DNA of 64,000 nucleotides from an uncultured Bacteroidales bacterium (GTDB lineage Bacteria > Bacteroidota > Bacteroidia > Bacteroidales > Bacteroidaceae), in assembly GCA_902778625.1 (NCBI GenBank), contig CACYYM010000008.1, positions 1-64,000 on the forward strand. Reading direction: 5' to 3'. Position numbers and translations under genes: made by a program. Positions 1 to 8,396 of the stretch are shown here, in pieces; the first letter of the stretch is position 1, and each line of letters begins with the position of its first letter. The notes beneath the pieces are model-generated. The model was not told the DNA's origin. It saw only the letters and a list, made by a program, of their open reading frames with translations, and did not search any database.

Positions 1-996
1 ACCAATTACTCGGGCTCTGTGGTTATTCCGGAATCAGTCACATATGGCGGCAAGACCTACAGCGTAACAAGCATTGGCATCAATGCTTTTGCAAAAAGCA
101 GTAATATGATTTCTGTCACTATACCTGAGAGTGTGACCAAAATAGGCGGTTCTGCTTTCTTGGGCTGCAGCAGCCTGACCTCCATCACAATTCCCGAGAG
201 TGTGACAAGCATAGGCCACTGGGCTTTCCAAGGTTGCCGCGGTCTGACCTCCCTAAACATCCCCAATGGTGTAACAATCATCGATGAAGGCGTCTTCTCC
301 AGTTGCACCAGCCTGACCTCCATCACCATTCCCGAGTGTGTAACAAGCATAGGAGGTGGAGCTTTCAATGATTGTGGTAGTTTAGCTTCTGTCACCATAC
401 CAAACGGCGTGACAAGCATAGAAAATGGCGCTTTCCATGGTTGTCGCAGTTTGAAATCCATCACAATTCCTGAAGGCATAACACGCATCGGTTTCTTTAC
501 TTTTAAAGGTTGCCGCAGTCTGACTACCATCATCATTCCAAACGGAGTGACAAGAATTGAAGGCGATGCTTTCATGGATTGCAGTGGTCTGGCTTCCGTC
601 ACGATTCCAAATACTGTGACCAACATTGAAGATGGAGCTTTCTATAATTGCCGTAGTTTGACAGACGTATATTGTTATGCACCAGAGCCTCCCAGCGTGT
701 CTACAACGGATTTCGAAGGCTCTTGGGATGGATATCCGTTTGAGCAATCTTATATAGAGGAACACACTACGCTCCATGTTCCGGCAAGCTCCTTGGAGAA
801 GTACAAAACCGCTTTGCGCTGGAGCGATTTCTGCAACATCGTTCCAATAACAGGTACATCTGTCAAGGACATTCCATTTAGCGGCAAATCAAATTACTTC
901 GACCTCCAAGGCAGACGACTTCCCCAAAAGCCAACGCAAGGCATCAACATCATTCGCTATAGTGACGGCACAACAAGAAAGGTCTTAGTGAAGTAG
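1..996 (+). CDS. BspA-type leucine-rich repeat surface protein, 3' part
   Basis: The frame is open from base 1, so the true start lies upstream and the first GTG (19) is just a valine. The visible 331 residues hold one partial and eight complete 23-residue repeats of the BspA/Treponema pallidum LRR type (pattern x-S-[VI]-T-I-P-x-x-V-T-x-I-x-x-x-A-F-x-x-C-x-x-L). A capping segment follows with the motif LHVPASSLEKYKTA, typical of the end of such arrays. The last 30 residues (FDLQGRR ... DGTTRKVLVK) resemble the short C-terminal module found on many secreted Prevotella proteins, so export to the surface is likely, possibly by type IX secretion. Family members bind host matrix or other bacteria; the ligand cannot be read from sequence. 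Confidence 0.9.
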   Translation, partial: TNYSGSVVIPESVTYGGKTYSVTSIGINAFAKSSNMISVTIPESVTKIGGSAFLGCSSLTSITIPESVTSIGHWAFQGCRGLTSLNIPNGVTIIDEGVFSSCTSLTSITIPECVTSIGGGAFNDCGSLASVTIPNGVTSIENGAFHGCRSLKSITIPEGITRIGFFTFKGCRSLTTIIIPNGVTRIEGDAFMDCSGLASVTIPNTVTNIEDGAFYNCRSLTDVYCYAPEPPSVSTTDFEGSWDGYPFEQSYIEEHTTLHVPASSLEKYKTALRWSDFCNIVPITGTSVKDIPFSGKSNYFDLQGRRLPQKPTQGINIIRYSDGTTRKVLVK

Positions 997-1023
997 AAAC
1001 TTCTTGGTAAATTATTTTAGAGA

Positions 1024-1055
1024 AGCCCTCATTCCTTTCGGATTGAGGGCTCTCT
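1024..1055 (+). terminator. Rho-independent-like hairpin after the LRR gene
   Basis: An 8-bp perfect stem, AGCCCTCA (1024-1031) with TGAGGGCT (1044-1051), closes a 12-nt loop 28 bp after the stop codon. It is followed by CTCTACT rather than a clean T tract. It separates the LRR gene from the convergent fasciclin gene and may serve both strands. Confidence 0.6.
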
Positions 1056-1081
1056 ACTAACAATAACTTATGTTCTTAAAT

Positions 1082-3196
1082 TTACCAAATGTCTTCAGGT
1101 CTTTCGGGGTTGTCGTAAACCTCCTTCGGGCACCATTCCATGTAGTCCATGTAGAACTCTTTCTGCTCGGAGTCGAGGACGGACTTAACACGCATGTAGT
1201 AGGTCTCGTTGGGGTCCAATGTCTGGCGGGTGATGATGTAGCGGAGGTTTGAGCTTCTGTTTCGTTCTATGTCGCCACTGCTGCCATCTGCTGTGACTGA
1301 CTTTGCACCCTTCATGACACCATTGTTGCGCAAACGCTTGTCCACCTCGATGTTGTAGTCATCGTCCTTGCCATCTGCTTCATAGCCTACATTCATGCTG
1401 CCAATCGGTCTTGTCAGGTCAACAGGAATGCCTGCTGCCGGCATCTTATTCGGATTTGAACCAAAATAGAACTGTTGGATGCCTCGGTCGCCATTGGGAA
1501 GCACTTTGTAGCGGAGCTCATAGGTGCCGCGGCGGGGTACAGGAGGCAGTTTGAAAGTAATCTCAAAACGTCCTTTGGCTTTCATCTCGTCGCTGTGCAG
1601 GTTACACCACTGGTAGTTGTATGCATTCAGATAGACAAACAGCGTCTGGTTGTTCATCTGCATGTTTTCGAAGTAGTTGTAAATCCACGTGGCGGGGATA
1701 TAGACGTCTTGGTTCTTCTCGTCTCCAGACTGTTTAAGGCGGATGTCGTTGTTCATAGCCTCTGGGAAGAGAGCCATTCCATCGAAGCGCAGCCTCTGTT
1801 TTGCAAGGTTGTCACGCACTTTGTCGTTATAGGAGAGGGGTGCATCTATGGGATAGATACAGCAGTTGATGATGTCGTTAAGAACTGCGTGCTCAGGGTC
1901 TCTGTCAACCAAGCAACCTACCTTGTCGGGGTCGCAGCTGAGTTCGTGCAGCACTTCCCGTCTGTCTTGTTCCAGAACGGGGAAGCGGTTGAGGTAGATG
2001 CCGTTACTTTCCTTGCTTTCATAAATCTTCAGGATACGGCGTTTGCCCATCGTGGAATAGATTTCATACATCGGGATGGTGAATGTCTGCCTTGTGGCAT
2101 CATAGCCAAACTCGTTTCGGTGGAAGACAAGACGGTCTGCAGGTGTGCGGAAGGGCAGGATGTGATAGGTTGTCCACTGGTACAGCAGGTTGTCCTCGCT
2201 CTCATAGTTCTCATCTGTCACAAACTGGTCGTCATCCGAATATTGGTGATGAGACACGATCCACTGAACCAGTTGTGGGAGCAAAGTGGACGAGGGAGCT
2301 TTCGGGTCAAGTCCTTGCTCACGCCAGAAGGCATCTGTTTCTGAGAAGACCGTAAAGCCATAGAGGCGGTGGCGTGGTGTCCAGTTGTCGCCATTGGGGA
2401 AGTGTCCGTCGATGTAGAGGTGCATATTTTCGGGCAGTTCACCTCGCAGGTACAGGTTCTCATAGACTTCGTCACGTATCTTAGAGAGTGTGTCCATGAG
2501 TCCGCAGGCTTGTATAGCCTTTGCCATCACGAGGAAGCCTTCTTTCTGCTCCTCAAGCAACTGCTGGAAATAGGAAGCAGCTGTGATGTCTTTTGGAGCG
2601 ATAACTTTCCCCACTTGATGTATGATGCCATTTGTAGCAAGTATGTCGCGCTCTGTAAGGCTGAGTGGACTTGTGTTGTTGATGAAGATAGAGTCCACAC
2701 CTTTGTAGCGGACAGACAGTCTGCGGTCGTTCATGTTGCTCAGCGGGAACTCTGTGCCAGTCTCCTGTGGGAAGTTGTTCACTTGGTAAGCCTCCTCGTG
2801 GTCGCCTGAATCAATAATGGAGTTGCAGACAATCACTCTGAAGATGGAGTCACGTTTCTGCTCGCTATAGAAGGCATCCCATGAAGGTGCGCTCAAGAGT
2901 GAGGGGTCTTCCTTGTAGAGTTCTTCCAAGTAATTGCTGATGGCTTTGTTTGTCGGGGCAAAGACAGTATAGTGTCCACGTGCCGTAAGCAGTTCACCAA
3001 CAGTACTTTTACTCCTAATCGAGATTGGTGTGAGTTTCAGAAGTTTGACATATTCGGAATAGGCTTCGTGCTTTTCCAAGTAAGTCATCACACAATCAGC
3101 CTTGAAAACATATCGGGCTGAAGTGTCTATGTTCTCTGTGCAACTATAGAGAAGAATAAGGGTGAAAGATGTAAGAAGAAAGATGTATTTTTTCAT
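1082..3196 (-). CDS. Fasciclin-domain lipoprotein
   Basis: A 704-residue exported lipoprotein: hydrophobic signal with Cys19 in LLYSC. Residues about 30-200 form a FAS1 (fasciclin/beta-Ig-H3) domain with the two hallmark segments VFAPTNKAI and GIIHQVGKVI. A second, more divergent FAS1-like segment (YGFTVFSETDAFW) lies near 280-360. The C-terminal third is a beta-rich region of unknown type. Bacteroidales often carry such lipoproteins near surface glycan or adhesion loci; FAS1 domains usually mediate adhesion, but no ligand can be assigned. It is monocistronic with its own promoter, divergent from the next gene, and no SusC/SusD pair is adjacent. Confidence 0.85.
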   Translation of the reverse strand: MKKYIFLLTSFTLILLYSCTENIDTSARYVFKADCVMTYLEKHEAYSEYVKLLKLTPISIRSKSTVGELLTARGHYTVFAPTNKAISNYLEELYKEDPSLLSAPSWDAFYSEQKRDSIFRVIVCNSIIDSGDHEEAYQVNNFPQETGTEFPLSNMNDRRLSVRYKGVDSIFINNTSPLSLTERDILATNGIIHQVGKVIAPKDITAASYFQQLLEEQKEGFLVMAKAIQACGLMDTLSKIRDEVYENLYLRGELPENMHLYIDGHFPNGDNWTPRHRLYGFTVFSETDAFWREQGLDPKAPSSTLLPQLVQWIVSHHQYSDDDQFVTDENYESEDNLLYQWTTYHILPFRTPADRLVFHRNEFGYDATRQTFTIPMYEIYSTMGKRRILKIYESKESNGIYLNRFPVLEQDRREVLHELSCDPDKVGCLVDRDPEHAVLNDIINCCIYPIDAPLSYNDKVRDNLAKQRLRFDGMALFPEAMNNDIRLKQSGDEKNQDVYIPATWIYNYFENMQMNNQTLFVYLNAYNYQWCNLHSDEMKAKGRFEITFKLPPVPRRGTYELRYKVLPNGDRGIQQFYFGSNPNKMPAAGIPVDLTRPIGSMNVGYEADGKDDDYNIEVDKRLRNNGVMKGAKSVTADGSSGDIERNRSSNLRYIITRQTLDPNETYYMRVKSVLDSEQKEFYMDYMEWCPKEVYDNPERPEDIW

Positions 3197-3217
3197 AGTC
3201 GTTAGTTTTCACAGCCA

Positions 3218-3225
3218 CAAAATTA
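3218..3225 (-). promoter_or_regulatory. Bacteroidota promoter -7 box (fasciclin gene)
   Basis: Reverse strand reads TAATTTTG, matching the TAnnTTTG -7 consensus of the Bacteroidota housekeeping sigma factor, 22 bp upstream of the start codon. Confidence 0.6.
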
Positions 3226-3268
3226 CAAAAAAACTATGAAATACAACAAGGAACTAAGAACTTTTTTG

Positions 3269-3276
3269 TATCTTTG
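3269..3276 (+). promoter_or_regulatory. Bacteroidota promoter -7 box (orphan 274-aa gene)
   Basis: TATCTTTG matches TAnnTTTG and lies 32 bp before the ATG at 3308, divergent from the fasciclin promoter. Confidence 0.65.
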
Positions 3277-3307
3277 CAGAAAATTTTGAAATAATAAATA
3301 ATATTAT

Positions 3308-4132
3308 ATGAAAGAAGAGAAGAAAACTGCAAAAAAGAAGGCAGCCAAGAAAAGCACAAAGAAGCTGGAGAGCATTCTCGACTTGAACGCAAATAATATT
3401 TGGGATTTAGACGAGTTTGCCATCTCGGAAGCATGGGAGCGGGAACGTGCTGAAGAAGACTTCAGCATAAGCGAGGCTAAGCTTCTCAATACAATAAGAC
3501 TTGCTTTTGAGGTTGTTCACTATAATCCGGAAGATGAACGTGCGGTGGAGAAATATGAAAAAGGTGGCTGGGCAAAGCTGACTCATTGTAAGGTAGAGAA
3601 AGGATGTGTTGCAATTCGCCGAAAAGCTATTGAGCGCATCACAGACCTCAGCTATGAGAACATACGCCACATCTCTACATCCATGCTTCTTGAGCTTATA
3701 GACCGCAACTTCGGTGGTGGTTGGGACTCAATAGCCCTTGCCATTCGCGACATTATTGAGACGGGCTTTGAGATAAGTACAACCCAACTGCCTGCAAGCC
3801 GCATTCATGCTCCTGGCGGTACTGTCGAGAAGAAGGTGGCACAAGGCTTTGACGTCCTCGAGATTCCAAAAGGAACATGGGTGGAAGCCATCTTTGCCAA
3901 GAAGAAAGATCCAGTCGAGAAGATTCACATGGACATACTCGAAAGGCAATATGACGAGGACGGCAATCCTATTCCTCTGCCAGACGAGCTGGACATGGCT
4001 GATGAAAATGAAGACGAAGGACTGGAGAATGACGATACCTACTTCAGCAGCCTGACACCTGAAGCTGACGTGAAAGACCTGGAAGAGGAAGGCCTCAACA
4101 TTGAGGACGTCAACGAAGAGGAAGAGGAGTAA
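3308..4132 (+). CDS. Conserved-looking charged protein of unknown function
   Basis: I do not recognise a domain family. The 274 residues have a very basic lysine/alanine N-terminus (1-22, AKKKAAKKSTKK type) and a central folded-looking part (25-215) that is rich in aromatic and charged residues (WDLDEFAISEAW; GGGWDSIALAIRDIIETGF). The tail (about 225-274) is almost purely acidic and ends in a run of glutamates. There is no signal peptide or membrane segment, so it is probably cytoplasmic. The basic head and acidic tail suggest contact with nucleic acid or a basic partner. It has its own promoter and ends 3 bp before the convergent methyltransferase gene. Confidence 0.7.
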   Translation: MKEEKKTAKKKAAKKSTKKLESILDLNANNIWDLDEFAISEAWERERAEEDFSISEAKLLNTIRLAFEVVHYNPEDERAVEKYEKGGWAKLTHCKVEKGCVAIRRKAIERITDLSYENIRHISTSMLLELIDRNFGGGWDSIALAIRDIIETGFEISTTQLPASRIHAPGGTVEKKVAQGFDVLEIPKGTWVEAIFAKKKDPVEKIHMDILERQYDEDGNPIPLPDELDMADENEDEGLENDDTYFSSLTPEADVKDLEEEGLNIEDVNEEEEE

Positions 4133-4135
4133 GCC

Positions 4136-4963
4136 TTACCTTCTGCGGAATTCAGCACAAACAATACCAGTACAAACGGCTACATTGAGGCTCTCAGTAG
4201 TAGCGGAACCCTTTGGGAAGTTGGGAACATAAAGTCTTCTGTTGACAAGTTTCCCAACTTCTTCGCTTATCCCATTGCCTTCATTTCCCATCACGATAAT
4301 GCCATCTTGGGAAAGCTCTTCATTATAGATGTCTTTTCCATCGAGGAAAGTGCCATAGACAGGCATTTTCGTTTCCTTAAGCACTTCTGGCAAGTTGCAG
4401 TAAGAGACTTTCACCCTTGCCAAAGCTCCCATGCAGGACTGCACACACTTGGGATTGTAAACGTCTGCTGTACCTTCAGAACAAAGCACGTGATGAATGC
4501 CAAACCAGTCGGCTATGCGAAGTATTGTGCCCAGGTTGCCCGGGTCTTGAACACCATCGAGAGCAAGGACAAGCTGGTTTTCAAGTGAAGATAGCTGGAG
4601 CTTCTCCTTGGGAATCGGAAAGACAGCCAAGACATTTTGAGGCGTCCTGAGCAAGCTTGCACGCTCCAGTTCCTGCTTACTGACCTCGTCCACTTCCTTT
4701 ATATTATTAATAAGGTGTAGGTTCTGACTTAGCCAATCCTTTGTTGCTGCCAAATAGAGTGGAGTGGAGTAGGGAGCATCTTGACATACGTCGAGCTTTT
4801 GGTGAGAAGCTTGACATACGTCGAGCTTTTGGTGAGAAGCTTGACATACGTCGAGCAGTTCACCCACAAGCTTTGGTCCTTCTGCCACAAAAGCATTTTG
4901 CTGGAGCCGATACTTGCGCATCTCCAATGACTTAATCCACTTGATACGAGCCTTGCTAATCAT
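4136..4963 (-). CDS. TrmH/SpoU-family RNA 2'-O-methyltransferase with internal repeat insertion
   Basis: A SPOUT-fold RNA ribose methyltransferase using S-adenosylmethionine. The three SpoU motifs are present: NLGTILR, VMGNEGNGIS and ESLNVAVC near the C-terminus. The N-terminal substrate-binding domain begins ISKARIKWIKSLEMRKYRLQ. I chose the start at 4963 because this sequence is the family's usual beginning; an in-frame ATG 51 bp upstream would add an untypical leader. Residues 37-61 contain a tandem LDVCQASHQK repeat (2.5 copies), encoded by a 30-bp DNA repeat, at a place where relatives go straight into the next strand. The target RNA (tRNA or 23S rRNA) cannot be assigned. Confidence 0.88.
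   Translation of the reverse strand: MISKARIKWIKSLEMRKYRLQQNAFVAEGPKLVGELLDVCQASHQKLDVCQASHQKLDVCQDAPYSTPLYLAATKDWLSQNLHLINNIKEVDEVSKQELERASLLRTPQNVLAVFPIPKEKLQLSSLENQLVLALDGVQDPGNLGTILRIADWFGIHHVLCSEGTADVYNPKCVQSCMGALARVKVSYCNLPEVLKETKMPVYGTFLDGKDIYNEELSQDGIIVMGNEGNGISEEVGKLVNRRLYVPNFPKGSATTESLNVAVCTGIVCAEFRRR
4781..4856 (-). repeat. In-frame 30-bp tandem repeat inside the TrmH-family gene
   Basis: TTGACATACGTCGAGC occurs at 4781-4796, 4811-4826 and 4841-4856, separated by identical 14-bp spacers, giving exact 30-bp periodicity. Each core is a near-palindrome (TTGAC-4 nt-GTCGA). A single core of the same layout, TCGAC-GCAA-GTCAA, sits at 27929-27942 at the end of one of the intergenic 22-bp arrays. 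The period here is a multiple of three, so the frame is kept. Confidence 0.9.
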
Positions 4964-4985
4964 GATAATGATGCTTACCTGAGTG

Positions 4986-4993
4986 CAAAGGTA
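4986..4993 (-). promoter_or_regulatory. Bacteroidota promoter -7 box (TrmH-family gene)
   Basis: Reverse strand reads TACCTTTG, 22 bp upstream of the chosen start at 4963. This supports that start over the upstream ATG at 5014, which would lie before the promoter. Confidence 0.65.
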
Positions 4994-5037
4994 CGAATTA
5001 TTTTTCACTTTCACTTTCCACTTTTCACTTTTCTTTG

Positions 5038-5045
5038 TATCTTTG
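5038..5045 (+). promoter_or_regulatory. Bacteroidota promoter -7 box (tamL)
   Basis: TATCTTTG ends only 8 bp before the ATG at 5054, implying a very short leader. Confidence 0.65.
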
Positions 5046-5053
5046 CACCATAA

Positions 5054-7321
5054 ATGGGAAAATGTAAACTCATAAAGCCCCTTTTTTTGTTTGGCTTCCT
5101 CTTGGTTTTAAGTGGATGCCACACCTCGCGTTTCATTCCAGAGGACAGTTATCTCTTGACTGGAACAAGCATCAGCAGCGAGGATAAGCGGGTGGCCACA
5201 GATGAGCTTCAGGCCTATATGCCACAACGTCCAAACAGCAAGTGGTTCTCCATTTTTAAGGTCCCTCTTGGCATCTACAGCCTTTCGGGCAGAGACAGCA
5301 CAAAGCGCTTCAATCGTTTCCTCAGACATCTTGGTGAAGCACCAGTCATCTACGACAGGGAAAGAACCATTCAAGCCTGCAACAACATGCAGCTCAGTGT
5401 CCGCAACAATGGCTACCTGAATGCAGAAGTGCTTTTGCTGGAGAAGGCCAAGAAGGATAAGACAAACAAGATAAAGGTCTTCTACCGCATTATTCCTCAT
5501 GAGCGTTACCACATCCGCAACTTCTCTTTTCAGGTTGAGGATGAAGTTTTGCAAAATGCACTCGACAGCCTTGGCTACAAGCCTGCTATGGCCATGAATG
5601 ATGGCAGGATCAAGCCTTATAGCATAAATGAGCTCGATGCAGAGAGGAGCAGGCTTTATGGCTTGCTGGTGGAGAATGGCTACTACAAGTTCAACAAAGA
5701 CTATGTGCATTTCCGTGTTGACACCACCCTTGGCAGCCATCTCGCTGATGTGGAGATGATAGTCAGGAAAGCTGCTGAGAATAATGATTCGCTTGACTTC
5801 ACCCATCACCAGTACCATATTGGAAACATCACCTACGACTTTGGAGAGCACAAACCTTTCTTGCGCAATAAAGTGCTGAGAAACGCGACTGCCATTACAA
5901 ATGGAGGCCTCTATCGCGAGAAAGAGATGCACGAGACTTATGCCCGTATGTCAAGGCTCAGTGCTGTGATGGCTTCAAATGTGCGTATCAAGGAAAGAGA
6001 GAACAATCAGGACACACTGGATGTTGACATCTCCCTTTCTCCCAACAAGCGTAATTCCTTCAGTGCTGAGCTTGAGGGCACAAACTCGGCCGGAGACTTT
6101 GGTGCTGCTGCCAGTCTTACCTATAGCAATCGCAATCTGTTCCGAGGCTCTGACCTCTTCAATATCAAGCTTCGTGGAGCCTTCGAAGCTATTAAAGGAC
6201 TGAGTGGATATACCGACCAGAACTTCATTGAGTACAGCATAGAGTCTGGCCTTACCTTCCCTGACTTCAAGCTACCTTTCCTGCGCTCTGCTTTCCGCAG
6301 AAATGCCCAGGCAACTACAGAGGTGAATGTGGCTTTTGACTCACAAGACCGTCCGGAGTTTCACAGAAGAGTTTTGACAGGTGTGCTGCGTTACAGGTGG
6401 TCAAAGAGGAACCGTCAGCTTCAGCACAGGTTTGACCTTCTGGACCTTGACTATGTCTTCATGCCTTGGATTAGTGATACCTTCCGAGAAAAGTACCTCA
6501 GTGACCCGCAGAACAGAAATGCCATTCTCAAGTACAACTACGAGAACCTGTTCATCATGAACTGGAACTACCACTTCAATTATACTTCAAGGCCGCTTGG
6601 AGCCTCTGCTAGCAACTATGGCACAAATGCCTACACAATCCGTCTTGCAATTGAGACTGCCGGGAACCTGCTATATGGCATCACAAGTGGCACAAAGACT
6701 CAGCAGAATGAAGAGGGAAAGTACACGCTCTTCAATATTGCCTATGCCCAGTATGCCAAGTTTGACTTTGCCTTCTGCAAAAGCTTCCTCATCAACAAGA
6801 ACAATCACCTCGCACTTCATGCAGCATTTGGAATAGCCTATCCGTACGGCAATTCAAGCATCCTTCCCTATGAAAAAAGATACTTCAGCGGAGGTGCAAA
6901 CAGTGTGAGAGGCTGGAGCGTTCGTGAGCTTGGACCAGGCAGTTTCCAAGGCACAGACGGACGCATAGACTTCATCAATCAGACAGGTGACATCAAGCTT
7001 GACCTCAATGCAGAATACCGCACTCACCTCTTCTGGAAGATAGACGGAGCAGCCTTCATAGATGCAGGAAACATTTGGACAATACGAGACTATAGAGAGC
7101 AGCCAGGAGGACAATTCCAGTTTGATGAGTTCTGGCGCCAGATAGCAGTCTCTTATGGCCTTGGCCTGAGGCTCAACCTGGGCTTCTTCATCCTGCGCTT
7201 TGATGGAGGCATGAAAGCTGTGCATCCAGCCTATACAGACAGCCACAGACACTTCCCAATCACACATCCCAAGTTCAAACGCGACTTCACCTTCCACTTC
7301 GCAGTGGGAATGCCTTTCTGA
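5054..7321 (+). CDS. tamL: TamL-like BamA/TamA-family outer-membrane lipoprotein
   Basis: A 755-residue outer-membrane protein. The lipobox is LSGC (Cys22), which distinguishes the Bacteroidota TamL type from proteobacterial TamA. POTRA-like periplasmic segments occupy about 60-330, and a D15/BamA 16-strand barrel fills the rest. The barrel includes the RGW-containing lid segment near SGGANSVRGWSVRELGPGSF and ends in an aromatic beta-signal (FAVGMPF). By family, it works with TamB to assemble or transport material at the outer membrane. The following glycosyltransferase starts 2 bp after the stop and is presumably co-transcribed. Confidence 0.88.
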   Translation: MGKCKLIKPLFLFGFLLVLSGCHTSRFIPEDSYLLTGTSISSEDKRVATDELQAYMPQRPNSKWFSIFKVPLGIYSLSGRDSTKRFNRFLRHLGEAPVIYDRERTIQACNNMQLSVRNNGYLNAEVLLLEKAKKDKTNKIKVFYRIIPHERYHIRNFSFQVEDEVLQNALDSLGYKPAMAMNDGRIKPYSINELDAERSRLYGLLVENGYYKFNKDYVHFRVDTTLGSHLADVEMIVRKAAENNDSLDFTHHQYHIGNITYDFGEHKPFLRNKVLRNATAITNGGLYREKEMHETYARMSRLSAVMASNVRIKERENNQDTLDVDISLSPNKRNSFSAELEGTNSAGDFGAAASLTYSNRNLFRGSDLFNIKLRGAFEAIKGLSGYTDQNFIEYSIESGLTFPDFKLPFLRSAFRRNAQATTEVNVAFDSQDRPEFHRRVLTGVLRYRWSKRNRQLQHRFDLLDLDYVFMPWISDTFREKYLSDPQNRNAILKYNYENLFIMNWNYHFNYTSRPLGASASNYGTNAYTIRLAIETAGNLLYGITSGTKTQQNEEGKYTLFNIAYAQYAKFDFAFCKSFLINKNNHLALHAAFGIAYPYGNSSILPYEKRYFSGGANSVRGWSVRELGPGSFQGTDGRIDFINQTGDIKLDLNAEYRTHLFWKIDGAAFIDAGNIWTIRDYREQPGGQFQFDEFWRQIAVSYGLGLRLNLGFFILRFDGGMKAVHPAYTDSHRHFPITHPKFKRDFTFHFAVGMPF

Positions 7322-7323
7322 TA

Positions 7324-8154
7324 ATGAAGCTCTCCATTCTCATACCAACATACAACTTCGACCCAAGAAAGCTGGTCCAGGACCTTCAGGCACAATTGCC
7401 AGAGGATGCTGAAATCCTTGTTGGTGATGATTCTCCTCCTCATAACATAGGCCGTGCAGCCAGGCGAAATGCCCTTGCCAGAGAAGCAAAAGGAGAGTGG
7501 CTGCTCTTCATAGATGCCGATGCAGAAGTCAGAAGCACGTCTTTTTTGGCAGACTACCTTGCTTATGCTGATGGCAAAATGTTCAATAATCATAGTTCGG
7601 TATTTAGCGTTTTCTGTGGTGGCACAGGCAATCTTCCCACTTGTCCACGTCCAGAAGCCAAGCTGCGTTATGACTATGAAGTGCAGGCAGAGAAAAGGCT
7701 GACACTGGCTCGTCGCAGAGCTCATCCCTATGATGGCTTTACAACCTTCAACTTCATGATACGCAGAGACTTGTTCCTTGACATTCTCTTTGACGAACGC
7801 TTGAAGCAGTATGGCCACGAAGACACACTTTTTGGCTTGGAACTCAAGCGTAGAGGCATCCCCGTCCTCCACATCGACAACAAGCTAACCCATTTGGGTC
7901 TTGAGGATGCAAAGGATTACCTACAAAAGATAGAAACATCTCTCAGAACCTTATCTCAGATGAGCCAAGAACAGAAGCAGAACGTTCGAGTCTCAAGGCT
8001 TGCAGAAAAGCTCAATCACTGGCACCTCTTGCCACTAACCTCTTACATCTTCCGTCTGACCTCTTCCCTCATAAAAGCAAATTTGCTCGGCAAACATCCT
8101 TCTCAGCTGCTCTTTGCATTCTACAAGCTTGGATATTATGCAGAGAAGACTTAA
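7324..8154 (+). CDS. Glycosyltransferase family 2
   Basis: A 276-residue GT-A fold enzyme. The N-terminal nucleotide-sugar segment is LSILIPTYNFDPRKLVQDL, the first acidic motif is GDDSPP, and the metal-binding DxD-type motif is FIDADAEV near residue 63. A later segment (GHEDTLFGLELKRRG) carries the ED acceptor/base motif. There are no membrane spans, so it should act at the cytoplasmic face. Substrate is unknown; coupling to tamL suggests an envelope glycan, which is inference. Confidence 0.85.
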   Translation: MKLSILIPTYNFDPRKLVQDLQAQLPEDAEILVGDDSPPHNIGRAARRNALAREAKGEWLLFIDADAEVRSTSFLADYLAYADGKMFNNHSSVFSVFCGGTGNLPTCPRPEAKLRYDYEVQAEKRLTLARRRAHPYDGFTTFNFMIRRDLFLDILFDERLKQYGHEDTLFGLELKRRGIPVLHIDNKLTHLGLEDAKDYLQKIETSLRTLSQMSQEQKQNVRVSRLAEKLNHWHLLPLTSYIFRLTSSLIKANLLGKHPSQLLFAFYKLGYYAEKT

Positions 8155-8181
8155 TCCAATCTTCTTGCCTTGCTGTCAACT

Positions 8182-8363
8182 CCACGCTGTGTTTGCAAAC
8201 TTGACACGTTATCTTTGGCATTTTAACACGTTAACTTTGGCATTTTAACACGTTAACTTTGGCATTTTAACACGTTAACTTTTGCATTTTAACACGTTTC
8301 GTTTTGCCCCAATCCACGTGTCGATTCTTTTCCTAATATTAAACCTTTGCCAAGATAACGTGT
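8182..8363 (+). repeat. Array A: 22-bp phased palindromic repeats
   Basis: Core pentamers ACACG (or CCACG) begin at 8182, 8204, 8226, 8248, 8270, 8292 and 8314, exactly 22 bp apart. The dominant unit is ACACGTTAACTTTGGCATTT plus TA. An inverted core (CGTGT, 8359-8363) has its palindrome centre at 8360.5, two grid steps beyond the last forward centre (8316.5). It fills the gap between the GT2 and GH92 genes, both on the plus strand. Confidence 0.95.
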
Positions 8364-8396
8364 CACATATATAAATATATATACAAAGGTTCTATT

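Noticed and set aside
57..626. 189-codon minus-strand frame opposite the LRR gene
   Set aside because: Its repetitive protein simply mirrors the 69-bp DNA repeat of the BspA-like gene.
3197..3307. SusC/SusD polysaccharide locus around the fasciclin lipoprotein, GH92 and sulfatase genes
   Set aside because: No TonB-dependent receptor or SusD homologue is present in the window, and the three genes are far apart.
8182..8335. CRISPR array (regular short repeats)
   Set aside because: The period is 22 bp with only about 10 bp between cores, and inter-core sequence is identical within an array rather than unique. No cas genes are present.
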